Assembly: GCA_963807775.1 (NCBI GenBank)
Contig: CAWECY010000017.1
Coordinates: forward strand, 434,001 to 498,000
DNA: 64,000 nt
From: Bog-473 sp963807775
GTDB lineage: Bacteria > Actinomycetota > Acidimicrobiia > Acidimicrobiales > RAAP-2
Direction: 5' to 3'
A program made the translations under genes and the position numbers. Positions 1 to 8,948 of the stretch are shown here, one piece after another. Every line of letters begins with the position of its first letter. Within the stretch, counting starts at the first letter, position 1. The notes beneath the pieces were generated by a model. That model was not told the DNA's origin and did no database searches. It saw only the letters and a list, made by a program, of their open reading frames with translations.

Positions 1-209
1 TATCGAAGTTGCTGACAACCCCAGAGTGTTGCACCATCCTGATTCCGCTCCTCAAGCGGGAGGTGTCGCTACATGCCATGAGCGCCTCTGCCGAATGGTG
101 GAAGATAGGTAACGCGAATTCGCCCAAGGGGACTTGACCGGCTTAGTCCGGTTGGAGAATGAACCTCAGCTGGACGTTCGGCGGCAATGGTTCGACGCCA
201 CGGCGAAGC

Positions 210-2183
210 TCACGATGAAGGAGCGCCTGTGGCATCTACCGTGAACCCCTTCCCGTCGAACTGCTCGGGCACCCCGCCCGTTGAGGCGATCTCCCAGCCT
301 TCAGAGAGAATGTCAATCGAACTGCCCGGCGTGATGTACGGATAGGACTCGCCTGGTACGTCGTTGTCCTCCAGCCATTGAAACATCGCCTTGAGGTCAA
401 GCCTGCCAGAAGTCGTGCTCTCGCTCGGTCGGTCGGCCTCAGTCGCTCCCAGCTTCCAGACCACCGCGCCGCAATACGGATATGTAGTAGGACACGACCC
501 GTCGGCGTTGTGTGCATTTTGTCCGTCGCACAGATGCCATTGCTGTGTTGGGACGCCGTTGGCGCCGCCAAAGGTTACGTCGGTGGCGGTGAGTGCCCAT
601 TTCCCCGACGAAGGGCAGGCAGCGTTGTTGGTGAAGTCGTACTGGATCTCCACCTCATAGTCCTGCTCGCCCGCGGGGGAGGTCGGCTCGGTGAGCCAGT
701 CGTCCTGCATGGCCCACGCGCTCGTGTTGGCGTTGATGGGCATAGTCAGGTTGTATGTACTGGTGAGCGACGTGTAGTCGTCGAGCACGCCGCCGTAGCC
801 GTGCGCCCAAACATTGGGGTAGGAGGTCACGGCTCCGCTCGGGTTGGTCGGAGTGTCGTTGGTGACAACGAAGTCCTGTGCGCTGTTGGCTTGGACCTCT
901 TGGGTCTCGCGGTTGACGCACGTCGCGTCGTTGACCGAGTAGGAGCTGGGGGGATCATCGCTGATGACTTGCCCGCTGGAGTTCGTACAGATCGGCGCCC
1001 ACGCGTCCTGGTCCACCTCATTGGAATTACCGCCTGTGTCTGTCGGATCATTCATTCCGACGAAGTTGGTGGGATCAGAGGGGAAGTCACAGGCGGCCTT
1101 CTCCCAGTAGACGTAGTAGGTGGAGCCGGTCCAGCCCGAGGGAGCCTGCGTCAGGTCATCGATGGGCTCGTTGGTCGTACAAGACCATGCCGGGTTTGCC
1201 TGGGCCGGCTCGGTGGTGACCGACAGCAAATCGCTGGTGAGGGCCACGACGGGGGCGTTGAGGTGCTGGTTGCCGGTCGAGCCCTCGAAGCTCGCGTCTC
1301 CGTAGTTGAAGATCCCTCCGTCCGAGGCCACCAGCCAGTAGCCAGCCCCGGTGGCGTCGGTGGCCATGCCCACCACGGGCTTGTTGAGGTGCATACCTCC
1401 GGTCGAACCGTGGAACACGGCGTCGCCGTAGTTGAAGATCCCTCCGTCCGAGGCCACCAGCCAGTAGCCAGCCCCGGTGGCGTCGGTGGCCATACCCACC
1501 ACGGGCTTGTTGAGGTGCATCCCTCCGGCAGAGCCGTGGAACACGGCGTCGCCGTAGTTGAAGATCCCGCCGTCGGACGCCACCAGCCAGTAGCCGCCGC
1601 CGTCGGGCGTGGCTGCCATCCCCACGATGGGGGCGTTGAGGTGCATCCCTCCGGCAGAGCCGTGGAACACGGCGTCGCCGTAGTTGAAGATCCCGCCGTC
1701 GGACGCCACCAGCCAGTAGCCGCCGCCGTCGGGCGTGGCTGCCATCCCGACGATGGGGGCGTTGAGGTGCATCCCTCCGGCAGAGCCGTGGAACACGGCG
1801 TCGCCGTAGTTGAAGATCCCGCCGTCGGACGCCACCAGCCAGTAGCCGCCGCCGTCGGGCGTGGCTGCCATCCCGACGATGGGGGCGTTGAGGTGCATCC
1901 CTCCGGCAGAGCCGTCGAACACGGCGTCGCCGTAATTGAAGATCCCGCCGTCGGACGCCGCCAGCCAGTAGCCAGGTGTTCCCACAACCGAAGCGGCAGC
2001 CGACACGGAGTCCAGATCCTTCGATGGTCCTGCATCCGAAAGCGCCCACACCGAGAATGCCGCAATGACCAGAACACTCAGGGTGGTGGCCAAAAGCTTC
2101 GCCAGCGCTGTAACCACAGTTGCAACGGTACCATCGGCGTGTGATTCGTGAGCTTCAGTCACCGTAGGATTGTGATGATTCAT
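210..2183 (-). CDS. Secreted GYWL-repeat protein with GH12-like C-terminal domain
   Basis: A 657-residue protein. I start it at the ATG at 2183 because this puts a hydrophobic segment (about residues 22-48) near the N-terminus as a signal peptide or anchor; longer readings upstream are not family-like. Residues 71-322 are six tandem 42-residue repeats of the type GYWLVASDGGIFNYGDA. Residues about 336-657 form a domain also found in the protein at 9731-14539. Its layout (YPN, DDY, DWL, YEVEI, DLKAMFQWLE, GWEI) resembles the beta-jelly-roll of glycoside hydrolase family 12, and two glutamates (E510 in YEVEI, E631 in GWEI) sit where GH12 has its catalytic pair. The fold and enzyme call is inference and the substrate is unknown. 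It probably acts outside the cell as a surface or matrix protein. Confidence 0.8.
   Translation of the reverse strand: MNHHNPTVTEAHESHADGTVATVVTALAKLLATTLSVLVIAAFSVWALSDAGPSKDLDSVSAAASVVGTPGYWLAASDGGIFNYGDAVFDGSAGGMHLNAPIVGMAATPDGGGYWLVASDGGIFNYGDAVFHGSAGGMHLNAPIVGMAATPDGGGYWLVASDGGIFNYGDAVFHGSAGGMHLNAPIVGMAATPDGGGYWLVASDGGIFNYGDAVFHGSAGGMHLNKPVVGMATDATGAGYWLVASDGGIFNYGDAVFHGSTGGMHLNKPVVGMATDATGAGYWLVASDGGIFNYGDASFEGSTGNQHLNAPVVALTSDLLSVTTEPAQANPAWSCTTNEPIDDLTQAPSGWTGSTYYVYWEKAACDFPSDPTNFVGMNDPTDTGGNSNEVDQDAWAPICTNSSGQVISDDPPSSYSVNDATCVNRETQEVQANSAQDFVVTNDTPTNPSGAVTSYPNVWAHGYGGVLDDYTSLTSTYNLTMPINANTSAWAMQDDWLTEPTSPAGEQDYEVEIQYDFTNNAACPSSGKWALTATDVTFGGANGVPTQQWHLCDGQNAHNADGSCPTTYPYCGAVVWKLGATEADRPSESTTSGRLDLKAMFQWLEDNDVPGESYPYITPGSSIDILSEGWEIASTGGVPEQFDGKGFTVDATGAPSS
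1218..1973 (-). repeat. Six tandem 126-bp repeats (GYWL repeats)
   Basis: These encode the six 42-residue repeats of the surrounding protein. Adjacent middle units are nearly identical at the DNA level: the units between about 1620 and 1875 differ at only a base or so. This points to recent duplication or gene conversion. The unit nearest the C-terminus is the most diverged. Confidence 0.85.
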
Positions 2184-2889
2184 CGCCGTTATCCCGGCCC
2201 ATGGACCAGACGGAGAGCGATCGGCGCGGATTTCTCGAACGCCGTCTTGGGACCCGTATCGTCTTTCGCCCGGTCCGTGGGCAGCGACCACCTGCGTGAG
2301 CTGGGCCAATGCAGGGCAACAACGCCTTCTCCGCTGGGCGGTCGAAGGCGGTCCGGAGTCGAGGTAGTCGCGTTGGCTCCAAGCCCGATGTCGTCGGCGG
2401 AGCGCCCTCCTCTTGGAAGCGGGCCGTCTCTTCCCCGACGAACTTGTGCTCGCCCGAATCGAGTCCGGACTCCTGCTTCGAGAGCGAATTCGCGGAACTC
2501 CTCGGTACTTGCGGTGCGATTGCAGTCATTTCATGGCCCACTCGGAACGCCTGACGCCTTCCCGACTCACTGCAGTACGAAGTCCACGAACTCGGAACCC
2601 AGCGGCCGGCTCACGTCGTTCGGCGGTGCGATTTACGGGGGGGTTCCCTGCAGGTTCTCGGGCTCGATTCGCGAAACTCCTGCCCTCTTGGAACTGCAAA
2701 CTCATGGAGCCGCGGGATTGTTCCCACAGGATCTCGACTCGCGCGTCGCGGGCCTGGCATCGCCGTTGTCGCTCGGCGGACCAGACCTACTCCGAATATG
2801 CAGAGGTCATCGGTTCGAGCGTGACGGACGTTCGAGCCTTCCTGTTACGCACAGAAGTGACCAATGGAGACGATTAGAATTGGGATTCT
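2184..2889. other. Intergenic region, no recognisable gene
   Basis: This 706-bp stretch lies between the divergently transcribed GYWL protein and the SGNH hydrolase gene. Open frames exist on both strands but none shows a family motif or membrane segment. It should hold the promoters for both genes. I looked for a cyclic di-GMP aptamer like the one before the second GYWL gene and did not find one. Confidence 0.5.
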
Positions 2890-3507
2890 GTGATTCTCAA
2901 GCAGTTGAAGGCCTTGCAGAGACGGTCATCGATGGGCAAGGGAATAGCGGCGCGCCGCTCGCAGTTCGAGCAGCTGATGCCAGGGCCCGGGCAGTTCGTC
3001 TTCCTCGGGGACAGCAACATCGAGCATGGTATTTGGAACGAGTGGTTTCCCACGCTGCCCTGCATCAACCGCGGCATTGGCGGTGACACCGTGAACGGAG
3101 TCCGGCTGCGCTTGGACTCCGCCATCAACGAACCCATGGGGGTCTCTCTCGTCATCGGTACGAATGACATCGCCGAGCCCCGGGGATTGCGCAAGGTGCC
3201 CGAGGTTGGCGATGAACTTAAGAGGCTCATCACAGACATCAAGTCGCGCGCACCCCGTGCGCCCCTCTTCCTCAATAGTGTGCTGCCTCGCACGAAAAAG
3301 ATGTCTGACGCTATCCGATCCCTGAACGAGCGATATCGTCAGATCGCCATCGAGACAACAACGACGTACGTCGATGTCTGGAGCGGTCTGGCCGCCGCCG
3401 ACGGGTCCGTACGCCCTGAGTTCACGGTCGACGGACATCACCTCAACGGCCTCGGGTACCGCACTTGGGTCGAGACCCTCCGGCCGCATCTCGAGTCCCT
3501 CGGTTAG
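2890..3507 (+). CDS. SGNH/GDSL-family hydrolase
   Basis: A 205-residue serine esterase-type protein carrying all SGNH blocks. The nucleophile Ser42 is in GDSN (block I), the block II Gly is in GIGGDT (62-67), the block III Asn92 is in GTND, and Asp181 and His184 are in DGHHLN (block V). No signal peptide is visible. The start is the GTG at 2890; an ATG at 2932 is an alternative that keeps every catalytic block. SGNH enzymes often deacetylate or deacylate glycans, which suits this surface-polysaccharide region, but the substrate is not shown. The stop lies 4 bases before the next gene, so the two probably form an operon. Confidence 0.85.
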   Translation: MILKQLKALQRRSSMGKGIAARRSQFEQLMPGPGQFVFLGDSNIEHGIWNEWFPTLPCINRGIGGDTVNGVRLRLDSAINEPMGVSLVIGTNDIAEPRGLRKVPEVGDELKRLITDIKSRAPRAPLFLNSVLPRTKKMSDAIRSLNERYRQIAIETTTTYVDVWSGLAAADGSVRPEFTVDGHHLNGLGYRTWVETLRPHLESLG

Positions 3508-3511
3508 ACAG

Positions 3512-4492
3512 ATGGGCCCCATGCCAACACGAGATTCCCACCTACGACGACTGATTCGTAAGACCAGTCATGTCCCATCTCGGATCGGCCAAGCTCCGGT
3601 CGTCCTTGGACGCTTCGTCCGGGCACTGGCCTCAGATCCGATCGAGACCCTCCGCTACATTCCCGACGCCGTCTCCCATCAGCTGTTGGACGGGCAGGTC
3701 GCCTACGACGTTGAGGAAGAGTGGGGACCTGCATTCCATCGGATGCTGGGGGTGCCCTGGCCTTGTCATGAGCTCGAAGCTTTCCCTCAGGTGTGGGCAG
3801 ACATCGGATCCATGTTGTCGGTCAAAGGGCTGTCGTTTGGTCGCAGGACGTACGGGGAGTACAGCGATGCAGACGCCGGATTGGGCGCTGCCACGTGGTG
3901 CGCTGTCCGTCACTTCCGCCCGGAGACGGTGCTTGAAACTGGTGTGGCGCGGGGTGTGACCAGCCGGGTGATCCTCGAGGCCATGTCCATCAACGGTACT
4001 GGGCACCTTTGGAGCATCGACCTTCCTCATCCGTTCCGCCCGGAGCTTCACAAGGAAACAGCAGCTGCAGTCTCGGCTGCGTTCCGAGATCGATGGACCT
4101 ATGTCCGCGGTTCGAGCCGCCGTCGGCTCGCTCCTCTCGTCTCCAGTCTGAGCGAGATCGACCTGTTTGTTCATGACAGCTTGCACACCGGTCGCAACAT
4201 TCGATTCGAATTGAGAACCGTCTGGCCTGCGTTGCAACGTGGCCATCTGGTGCTCGTGGACGATGTGGACAACCAGGCATTTCGAGACTTCGTCCAAGAG
4301 GTGGGCGATCCTCCGTCGATCGTGCTGCGTTCGGCCGATGGACCTTGCATGTTCGGCGTCATACGAAAAGACGGTCTTGATAACAAAAGTAGCGGTGCTC
4401 AACCGCTACAGGTTCGCCCTGCGACGCCTTCCCAGGCACGCCAGGCGCGTGAACAGGGCGGACGGGCCACCGACATCGGAACCGATTGTTGA
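3512..4492 (+). CDS. Class I SAM-dependent methyltransferase
   Basis: A 326-residue protein. The SAM-binding motif I is ETGVARG (142-148) after a beta strand, motif II is the acidic end of LWSIDLP, and DSLHTGRN (from 222) followed by LVLVDDV fits the methyltransferase_24-type fold used on sugars and small molecules. I start at ATG 3512, 4 bases after the SGNH stop; ATG 3521 is also possible. A longer upstream frame overlaps the SGNH gene and is not needed. The C-terminal 40 residues are low-complexity. The acceptor is unknown; methylation of a glycan or its precursor is a guess from context. Confidence 0.8.
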   Translation: MGPMPTRDSHLRRLIRKTSHVPSRIGQAPVVLGRFVRALASDPIETLRYIPDAVSHQLLDGQVAYDVEEEWGPAFHRMLGVPWPCHELEAFPQVWADIGSMLSVKGLSFGRRTYGEYSDADAGLGAATWCAVRHFRPETVLETGVARGVTSRVILEAMSINGTGHLWSIDLPHPFRPELHKETAAAVSAAFRDRWTYVRGSSRRRLAPLVSSLSEIDLFVHDSLHTGRNIRFELRTVWPALQRGHLVLVDDVDNQAFRDFVQEVGDPPSIVLRSADGPCMFGVIRKDGLDNKSSGAQPLQVRPATPSQARQAREQGGRATDIGTDC

Positions 4493-5405
4493 GATCCACC
4501 GCTACTGTCCACGGTCGCCTAAACGATGGACGACCTAGCCACCCGCGCATCCCGGCGGTCGATGCGGCCAACCACCCGAAGTCGCCAAAATCGGATCGGC
4601 CGCCACGGGGACCAGTTGGGCCAGCCAGTCCTTGGCTGCGGGGACCTCCATCACCTACTGGCGTGGTCGACCCGGCGGACCTGACGTAATGGTCGGGTAC
4701 TCGCTAGGGAGCGTCACCCTGCGGTGTCATCAGATCACCCGGCTGTTGTCAGCCAGTTGTGCGTGGACGGGCGCCCCACCTGGTGCCGTGGCGAGCTCAG
4801 ATCGCCGCCCGCGATGCCGGTTGCCTGCCAGCGATTCGTACGCGGGGTCGAGTGTGAGCACCCTCGGCACCGGTCCTTGGTCCAGTAATCCCTGGTCAAG
4901 CTGTTGGTGGAGGCGGTGGCATGTGATTGAGGGCAGATTCCGGTCTGGCCGCAACGACCTCGACGAGTCGCTGAGAAGGTGTCATCAGCCGAGCTTCGGT
5001 CGGGTGTGGACCTTGGGCTCGTCCCGACCAGAGACCGAGAAGTCGCCAAACGGCCGCTCGGGAGTCCCCGAACGGCCGTTTGGGAATGGCCCAGATGCCC
5101 TGATCCCCGTATCAGCATCCGGGGATGCTGACTCTTAGAACCCGATGACGATACGTACCCGCGACTGTTGACGCATGATTCTAGAGGTGGTTGGTAAAGT
5201 TCCCATGATCATCCGACTGCGCACCCCCGGCCTCGGGCCGGCAGGATGTGGCCGCGCTCGCATAACCGGCGAAACTGCTGTTCCGTGCGCGCACGTCAGT
5301 CGTCAACACCTCATAGGGTCGCCAAGTGTCGTCTCGTGACTCTGCAACAGGCATAAAACCAGCCCAACTGTTCATCCACGAAATGCCAACGGACCGAGGG
5401 GCATC
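4493..5405. other. Long intergenic region, no supported gene
   Basis: These 913 bp have short open frames on both strands, none with recognisable motifs. The only clear structure is the inverted repeat at 5046-5083. The last 200 bases should contain the promoter of the ATP-grasp fusion gene, whose ribosome site GAGGGG lies at 5396-5401. A decayed mobile element is possible but I could not identify one. Confidence 0.4.
5046..5083. repeat. Perfect 11-bp inverted repeat, strong hairpin
   Basis: The arms CCAAACGGCCG (5046-5056) and CGGCCGTTTGG (5073-5083) are exact reverse complements. Inside them, after one mismatch, TCGGG (5058-5062) pairs with CCCGA (5067-5071), leaving the 4-base loop 5063-5066. 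No T-run follows on either strand, so a textbook intrinsic terminator is not supported. It could be a terminator without a U-tract, a protein-binding dyad or an element end. Confidence 0.6.
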
Positions 5406-7895
5406 ATGATGCCCGACCGCGATCGCTTAGGGGCGTCAAGCGATGTGCTGATCCTCGACGGAAGCAATCGACAGGCGCTGGTCGCCACCCGATCCCTGGG
5501 CCGACTGGGGTTGCGTATCACAGGGGCGGAATCGGCTGATCTGTGCGATCCGCGATTCGGAGTGCCGACCTTCGCATCCCGGTGGTCGGCTGGTGACCAC
5601 ATCCTTCCCAGTTATCACGACGATCCCACCGCCTATGCACAGGCCCTGCTCGATCTCGTCCGCGCACATCGCACTCGCGTAGTGATTCCTTCGATGGACG
5701 GCTCTATCGCGGCTGTCCGACCATGGCGCTCTTCCTTCGACCGCGAGGACGTTGCCCTCGCGTTGGCTTCGGAAGCGGCGTTCGACGTGGCGAACGACAA
5801 GCAGCGTACCTTGGCAATCGCTGACGAGCTGGGCATTCCATACCCACGGACCGTTCCGATCGACCGACTCGAGGACACCCGCGCGGCCCTGCTAGAGGTC
5901 GGGGTCCCTGCCGTCATCAAACCAACCCAGTCATGGGTTTCCAACGCGGATCTTGCCACCCGAGTGATTTCGGAAGCCGTGCTGAAAGAGTCGGAGGCGA
6001 TTGCCTACGTGGAGCGACTCCACGAGGTCGGGAGCTCAATGGTCGCTCAACAGCTGGTGACCGGGTCGCGCGAGGCAGTTAGTGTCTTCTACGCGAAGGG
6101 CAGGGTGTGGGCGAGATTCGCGCAGGTCGCCCACCGTACGACGCCGGCCCTCGGCGGCGTATCTGTGGTGCGCGAGAGCATACCCATGCCCGCCGACTTG
6201 GAGTCCGCGGCTTTGGCGTTGGTGCAGGCACTGGATTTGGAGGGCTACAGCGAGATCGAGTTTCGCCGGGATGCCGCTGGCCGCCCTCTGTTGATGGAGA
6301 TCAATGCTCGCTTGTCTGGCTCCCTGGAAGTAGCCGTTCGGTCGGGGGTCGACTTTCCCGCGCTGCTCTGGCGGTGGGCAGCTGATGAACCGCTCTCCCC
6401 CGTCCCCGGCTACCGGACCGGGATCAGGATGCGGCATCTCAAGGGCGACGTCAAGTGGCTCAAGGAGAACTTCGAGGGCCGGGGCCAGAGACCGGACTGC
6501 GTCGCACCCAAGACCGCGCTCGCGATCTTCGCGAAGGAATTCTTCCACCGTCAGAGCTACGACTACGTGGACAGAACCGACCTGCGTCCTGCGTTCGTCG
6601 CTCTTGCCGGGGAGGCGCGCCGGTCCCGGCGGAAGGCGGTGAAAAGCCAACAGGGTCCGGCTCGTGTGCCGGAACCGACAGCACCCCGACGGGGTGCAGC
6701 GGTTTCGAGCACTGACGTCGTGGTGATCGGTGCGGGGCCGAACGGGTTGTCCATTGGAGCCCATCTCCGGCATGCGGGACTCGAACACCGGGTGTTCGGC
6801 CGCACCATGGGTGCATGGCGGTTCAACATGCCCGCCGGAATGCTCCTCAAATCCGAACCATACGCATCCGACTTTTCTGCACCCGATCCCGGCTTCTTGG
6901 CCCGCGACTACTGCTCTCAGGCTGAGGAGGTGTACCACGAGAGAGTCATCCCCCTGTCTCGCGAACAGTTCATCGACTATGGCGACTGGTTCGCCCAGCA
7001 ACTCGTTCCTGGGGTCGAAGACACCGAGGTCGTTTCCCTGACCAGAGTGCCCATCGGTGGATTTATGCTTCGCACGACCACCGGTGAGCGCATCAGAGCT
7101 GCCCGCGTCGTCGTGGCCACCGGCATCATGCCGTTCGCGTTCGTGCCACCAGAGTTGTCAGAGTTACCTTCCGAGTTGGCCTCGCACACGTCCGAGCACT
7201 CGAGCCTGGAGGGATTCCGTGGCAAGGACGTCCTTGTCGTCGGAGGGGGCTCCTCGGCACTCGAGACGGCCGCGTTGCTCCACGAGCGAGGAGCGGAGGT
7301 CAAACTCGTGGTCCGAGGTGAGAGCGTGTTCTTTCCTCCGGCCAACCCCGTGGATCCAAGCCGCTTGCAGCGGCTTCGCAGACCGGTCGTTCGGCTATGC
7401 GAGGGGTGGCCCTGTTGGACCTATGACCGGTTGCCCGACGTCTTTAGATTCCTCCCCGAGCAAAGTCGGATCGATCGAGGATTGGGCTTTCTAGGTCCAG
7501 GGGGTGCCTGGTGGTTGCGTGACCGAGTCGAAGGGACGGTGCCGATGCTCCTCGGCCACCAATTGATCGGCGCCGAGAAGGTAGGCAAGCGCGTCCGACT
7601 CCACTTGCGCGACTCCGAGGGCGACATCAGCGAGAGCGCGGATCACGTCATAGCCGGGACTGGCTTCCGCCTCGACGTGTCTCGCCTCGACTACATCACG
7701 CCCTCGCTTCGCGCCGACCTCAAAATTCTTGCTGGTGCCCCGGTTTTGAACCGCAACCTCGAATCCAACGTGCCGGGCCTTTTCTTCACTGGGGCGTTGG
7801 CCGCGCCAAGTTTGGGTCCACTCATGCGGTTCGTGGCGGGCACACACTTCGTCGGCCCCCGCCTCGTCCATCGACTTCGCGTCAACCGGGCGTAA
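5406..7895 (+). CDS. ATP-grasp ligase fused to FAD/NAD(P)-dependent oxidoreductase
   Basis: An 829-residue two-part protein in one uninterrupted frame. Residues 1-400 are an ATP-grasp enzyme: an N-terminal Rossmann-like preATP-grasp part, an ATP-lysine strand in PAVIKPTQ, and a metal-binding LLMEINAR (296-302). After a basic, proline-rich linker (about 405-435), the second half has an FAD dinucleotide motif GAGPNG (442-447), an NAD(P) motif GGGSSALE (613-620) and a late ATG motif (IAGTGF), as in flavin monooxygenases and amino-acid N-hydroxylases. ATP-grasp enzymes join a carboxylate to an amine or thiol, so ligation plus oxidation of one small molecule is plausible; substrates are unknown. 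Start ATG 5406 follows GAGGGG; ATG 5409 is equally spaced. Confidence 0.85.
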   Translation: MMPDRDRLGASSDVLILDGSNRQALVATRSLGRLGLRITGAESADLCDPRFGVPTFASRWSAGDHILPSYHDDPTAYAQALLDLVRAHRTRVVIPSMDGSIAAVRPWRSSFDREDVALALASEAAFDVANDKQRTLAIADELGIPYPRTVPIDRLEDTRAALLEVGVPAVIKPTQSWVSNADLATRVISEAVLKESEAIAYVERLHEVGSSMVAQQLVTGSREAVSVFYAKGRVWARFAQVAHRTTPALGGVSVVRESIPMPADLESAALALVQALDLEGYSEIEFRRDAAGRPLLMEINARLSGSLEVAVRSGVDFPALLWRWAADEPLSPVPGYRTGIRMRHLKGDVKWLKENFEGRGQRPDCVAPKTALAIFAKEFFHRQSYDYVDRTDLRPAFVALAGEARRSRRKAVKSQQGPARVPEPTAPRRGAAVSSTDVVVIGAGPNGLSIGAHLRHAGLEHRVFGRTMGAWRFNMPAGMLLKSEPYASDFSAPDPGFLARDYCSQAEEVYHERVIPLSREQFIDYGDWFAQQLVPGVEDTEVVSLTRVPIGGFMLRTTTGERIRAARVVVATGIMPFAFVPPELSELPSELASHTSEHSSLEGFRGKDVLVVGGGSSALETAALLHERGAEVKLVVRGESVFFPPANPVDPSRLQRLRRPVVRLCEGWPCWTYDRLPDVFRFLPEQSRIDRGLGFLGPGGAWWLRDRVEGTVPMLLGHQLIGAEKVGKRVRLHLRDSEGDISESADHVIAGTGFRLDVSRLDYITPSLRADLKILAGAPVLNRNLESNVPGLFFTGALAAPSLGPLMRFVAGTHFVGPRLVHRLRVNRA

Positions 7896-8251
7896 GCCTG
7901 ATCTTTACTCAAGCCGGACGTCTCGAATCTCCAGGCGTGTCGGCTGAGACGGGAGGTCACGAGTACTCGCACTCTCACTGCTTCGACTAATGCCACCTCG
8001 CTGTCGATTCCGTTCCTAAGCTGCCGGCTCCAGGTCGCCGGCCGCCTCCCCTCCACCCTCGAAGATGGTGACCATCTCGCCCACGTCGGGCGAGCGGGGC
8101 GAGATCGAAGACCCTTGTCGAGTTCGAGATCACCCCACAGTCGGGGCCGCCCCCGTCATTGGCATGACCGTTACAGTAAGAACAGCGTCAGACGAGTGAA
8201 ACGCACCGAGCGGGCACCCTATCGGGGTCCGGAATGACCAGGGGGTGTGGT
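7896..8251. other. Intergenic region with a short hairpin
   Basis: This 356-bp gap has no supported gene. A 7-bp stem, CTCGCCC (8076-8082) with GGGCGAG (8088-8094) around a 5-base loop, could mark the end of the upstream transcript, but no T-run follows. Just upstream, GATGGTGACCATC (8064-8076) is a 13-base dyad that could be an operator; no regulator can be assigned. Confidence 0.4.
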
Positions 8252-8839
8252 GTGCCGAGAATCGAGCCGATACCGCTGGACGAGTTGGCGCCTGAGCCGC
8301 GGCGGATCATCGAGGAGGGGGTGGCTGACGGGCTGTACGCCACGCCGGTGCCACTTCAGATCTTCGCCTACAAGACCTCGCAGATACTCATGACGAACGC
8401 GGCGCGCACCACATGGGGTCAGCAGTCGCTTCTCGGGGGGAGGATCCTCGAACTCTTGCGGATCCGCAGCGCGCAGCTGGGAGAGTGCCAGCCCTGCATG
8501 CAGTCACGCAAGCACGAATCCATCACAGAGGACGACGTGGCTTGCCTTATCTCACCTGGAGGGGCGGAGCTCAACGAGCAGGAGCGCCTGGCCGTGGAGT
8601 TCCTCGACCTGCTTTCGGCTGACCATCACGCTATTGACGAGGAATTCTACCAGCGTCTCGGAGCGCATTTCACCGCGGCACAGATAATTGAGCTCGGGTT
8701 CACCTGCGCCAATTCCATGGGTCTCCACCGCTTCATCCACACCCTCGACGTCTTCGGGCAGGACGCGCCGGTGATCCCGTACAGCCCCGATCAGGTCGAC
8801 ACGGCCGTCAACGAGTCACCCCTACGCGCCAGTACCTGA
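8252..8839 (+). CDS. Carboxymuconolactone decarboxylase (AhpD-like) family protein
   Basis: A 195-residue protein of the CMD/AhpD-like all-helical fold. The core LLRIRSAQLGECQPCMQSRK carries a CxxC pair (ECQPC), as in AhpD-type thiol peroxidases, with a downstream histidine in GLHRFIH. I use GTG 8252 rather than ATG 8234: AGGGGG lies 6 bases before it, and the broken paralog at 48130-48355 begins at the matching residue (PEPLRIRLEELAREPRR against PRIEPIPLDELAPEPRR). Peroxide or electrophile detoxification is the usual role, but the family is diverse. It appears to be a single-gene unit with a strong hairpin downstream. Confidence 0.8.
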   Translation: MPRIEPIPLDELAPEPRRIIEEGVADGLYATPVPLQIFAYKTSQILMTNAARTTWGQQSLLGGRILELLRIRSAQLGECQPCMQSRKHESITEDDVACLISPGGAELNEQERLAVEFLDLLSADHHAIDEEFYQRLGAHFTAAQIIELGFTCANSMGLHRFIHTLDVFGQDAPVIPYSPDQVDTAVNESPLRAST

Positions 8840-8911
8840 GCCTGCTCCCAAAAATAGGCCATGGCTGCGCAGTGCTCTTACGGGTTTGATCGCGAACCTA
8901 CAGCCCCTAGC

Positions 8912-8948
8912 GTCTCAGTGCCGATCCGTTTGGGATCGGCACTGAGAC
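8912..8948. terminator. Perfect 16-bp stem-loop after the CMD-like gene
   Basis: GTCTCAGTGCCGATCC (8912-8927) and its exact reverse complement (8933-8948) enclose a 5-base loop, 73 bases past the CMD-like stop. Size and placement suit a bidirectional intrinsic-type terminator, although no T-run follows. A protein-binding palindrome is the alternative. Confidence 0.5.

Noticed and set aside
378..2144. Long plus-strand frame opposite the first GYWL protein
   Set aside because: It is the antisense of the repeat array; its repeats (HHGLVEVH-type) only mirror the minus-strand repeats and it has no signal or family motif.
2800..2830. GGTTCGAGC resembling a tRNA T-arm
   Set aside because: No acceptor stem, anticodon arm or D-arm can be folded around it.
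2184..2889. A second cyclic di-GMP riboswitch before the first GYWL gene
   Set aside because: The invariant GACGCAAAGC and GGTTACC blocks were looked for on the minus strand and not found.
4730..5118. Possible transposase remnant
   Set aside because: Minus-strand fragments have a vaguely transposase-like composition but no DDE or HTH motif, and the 5046-5083 repeat is a single hairpin, not a pair of element ends.
6036..7001. 321-codon minus-strand frame opposite the ATP-grasp fusion
   Set aside because: Shadow frame spanning two well-supported domains; no motif.
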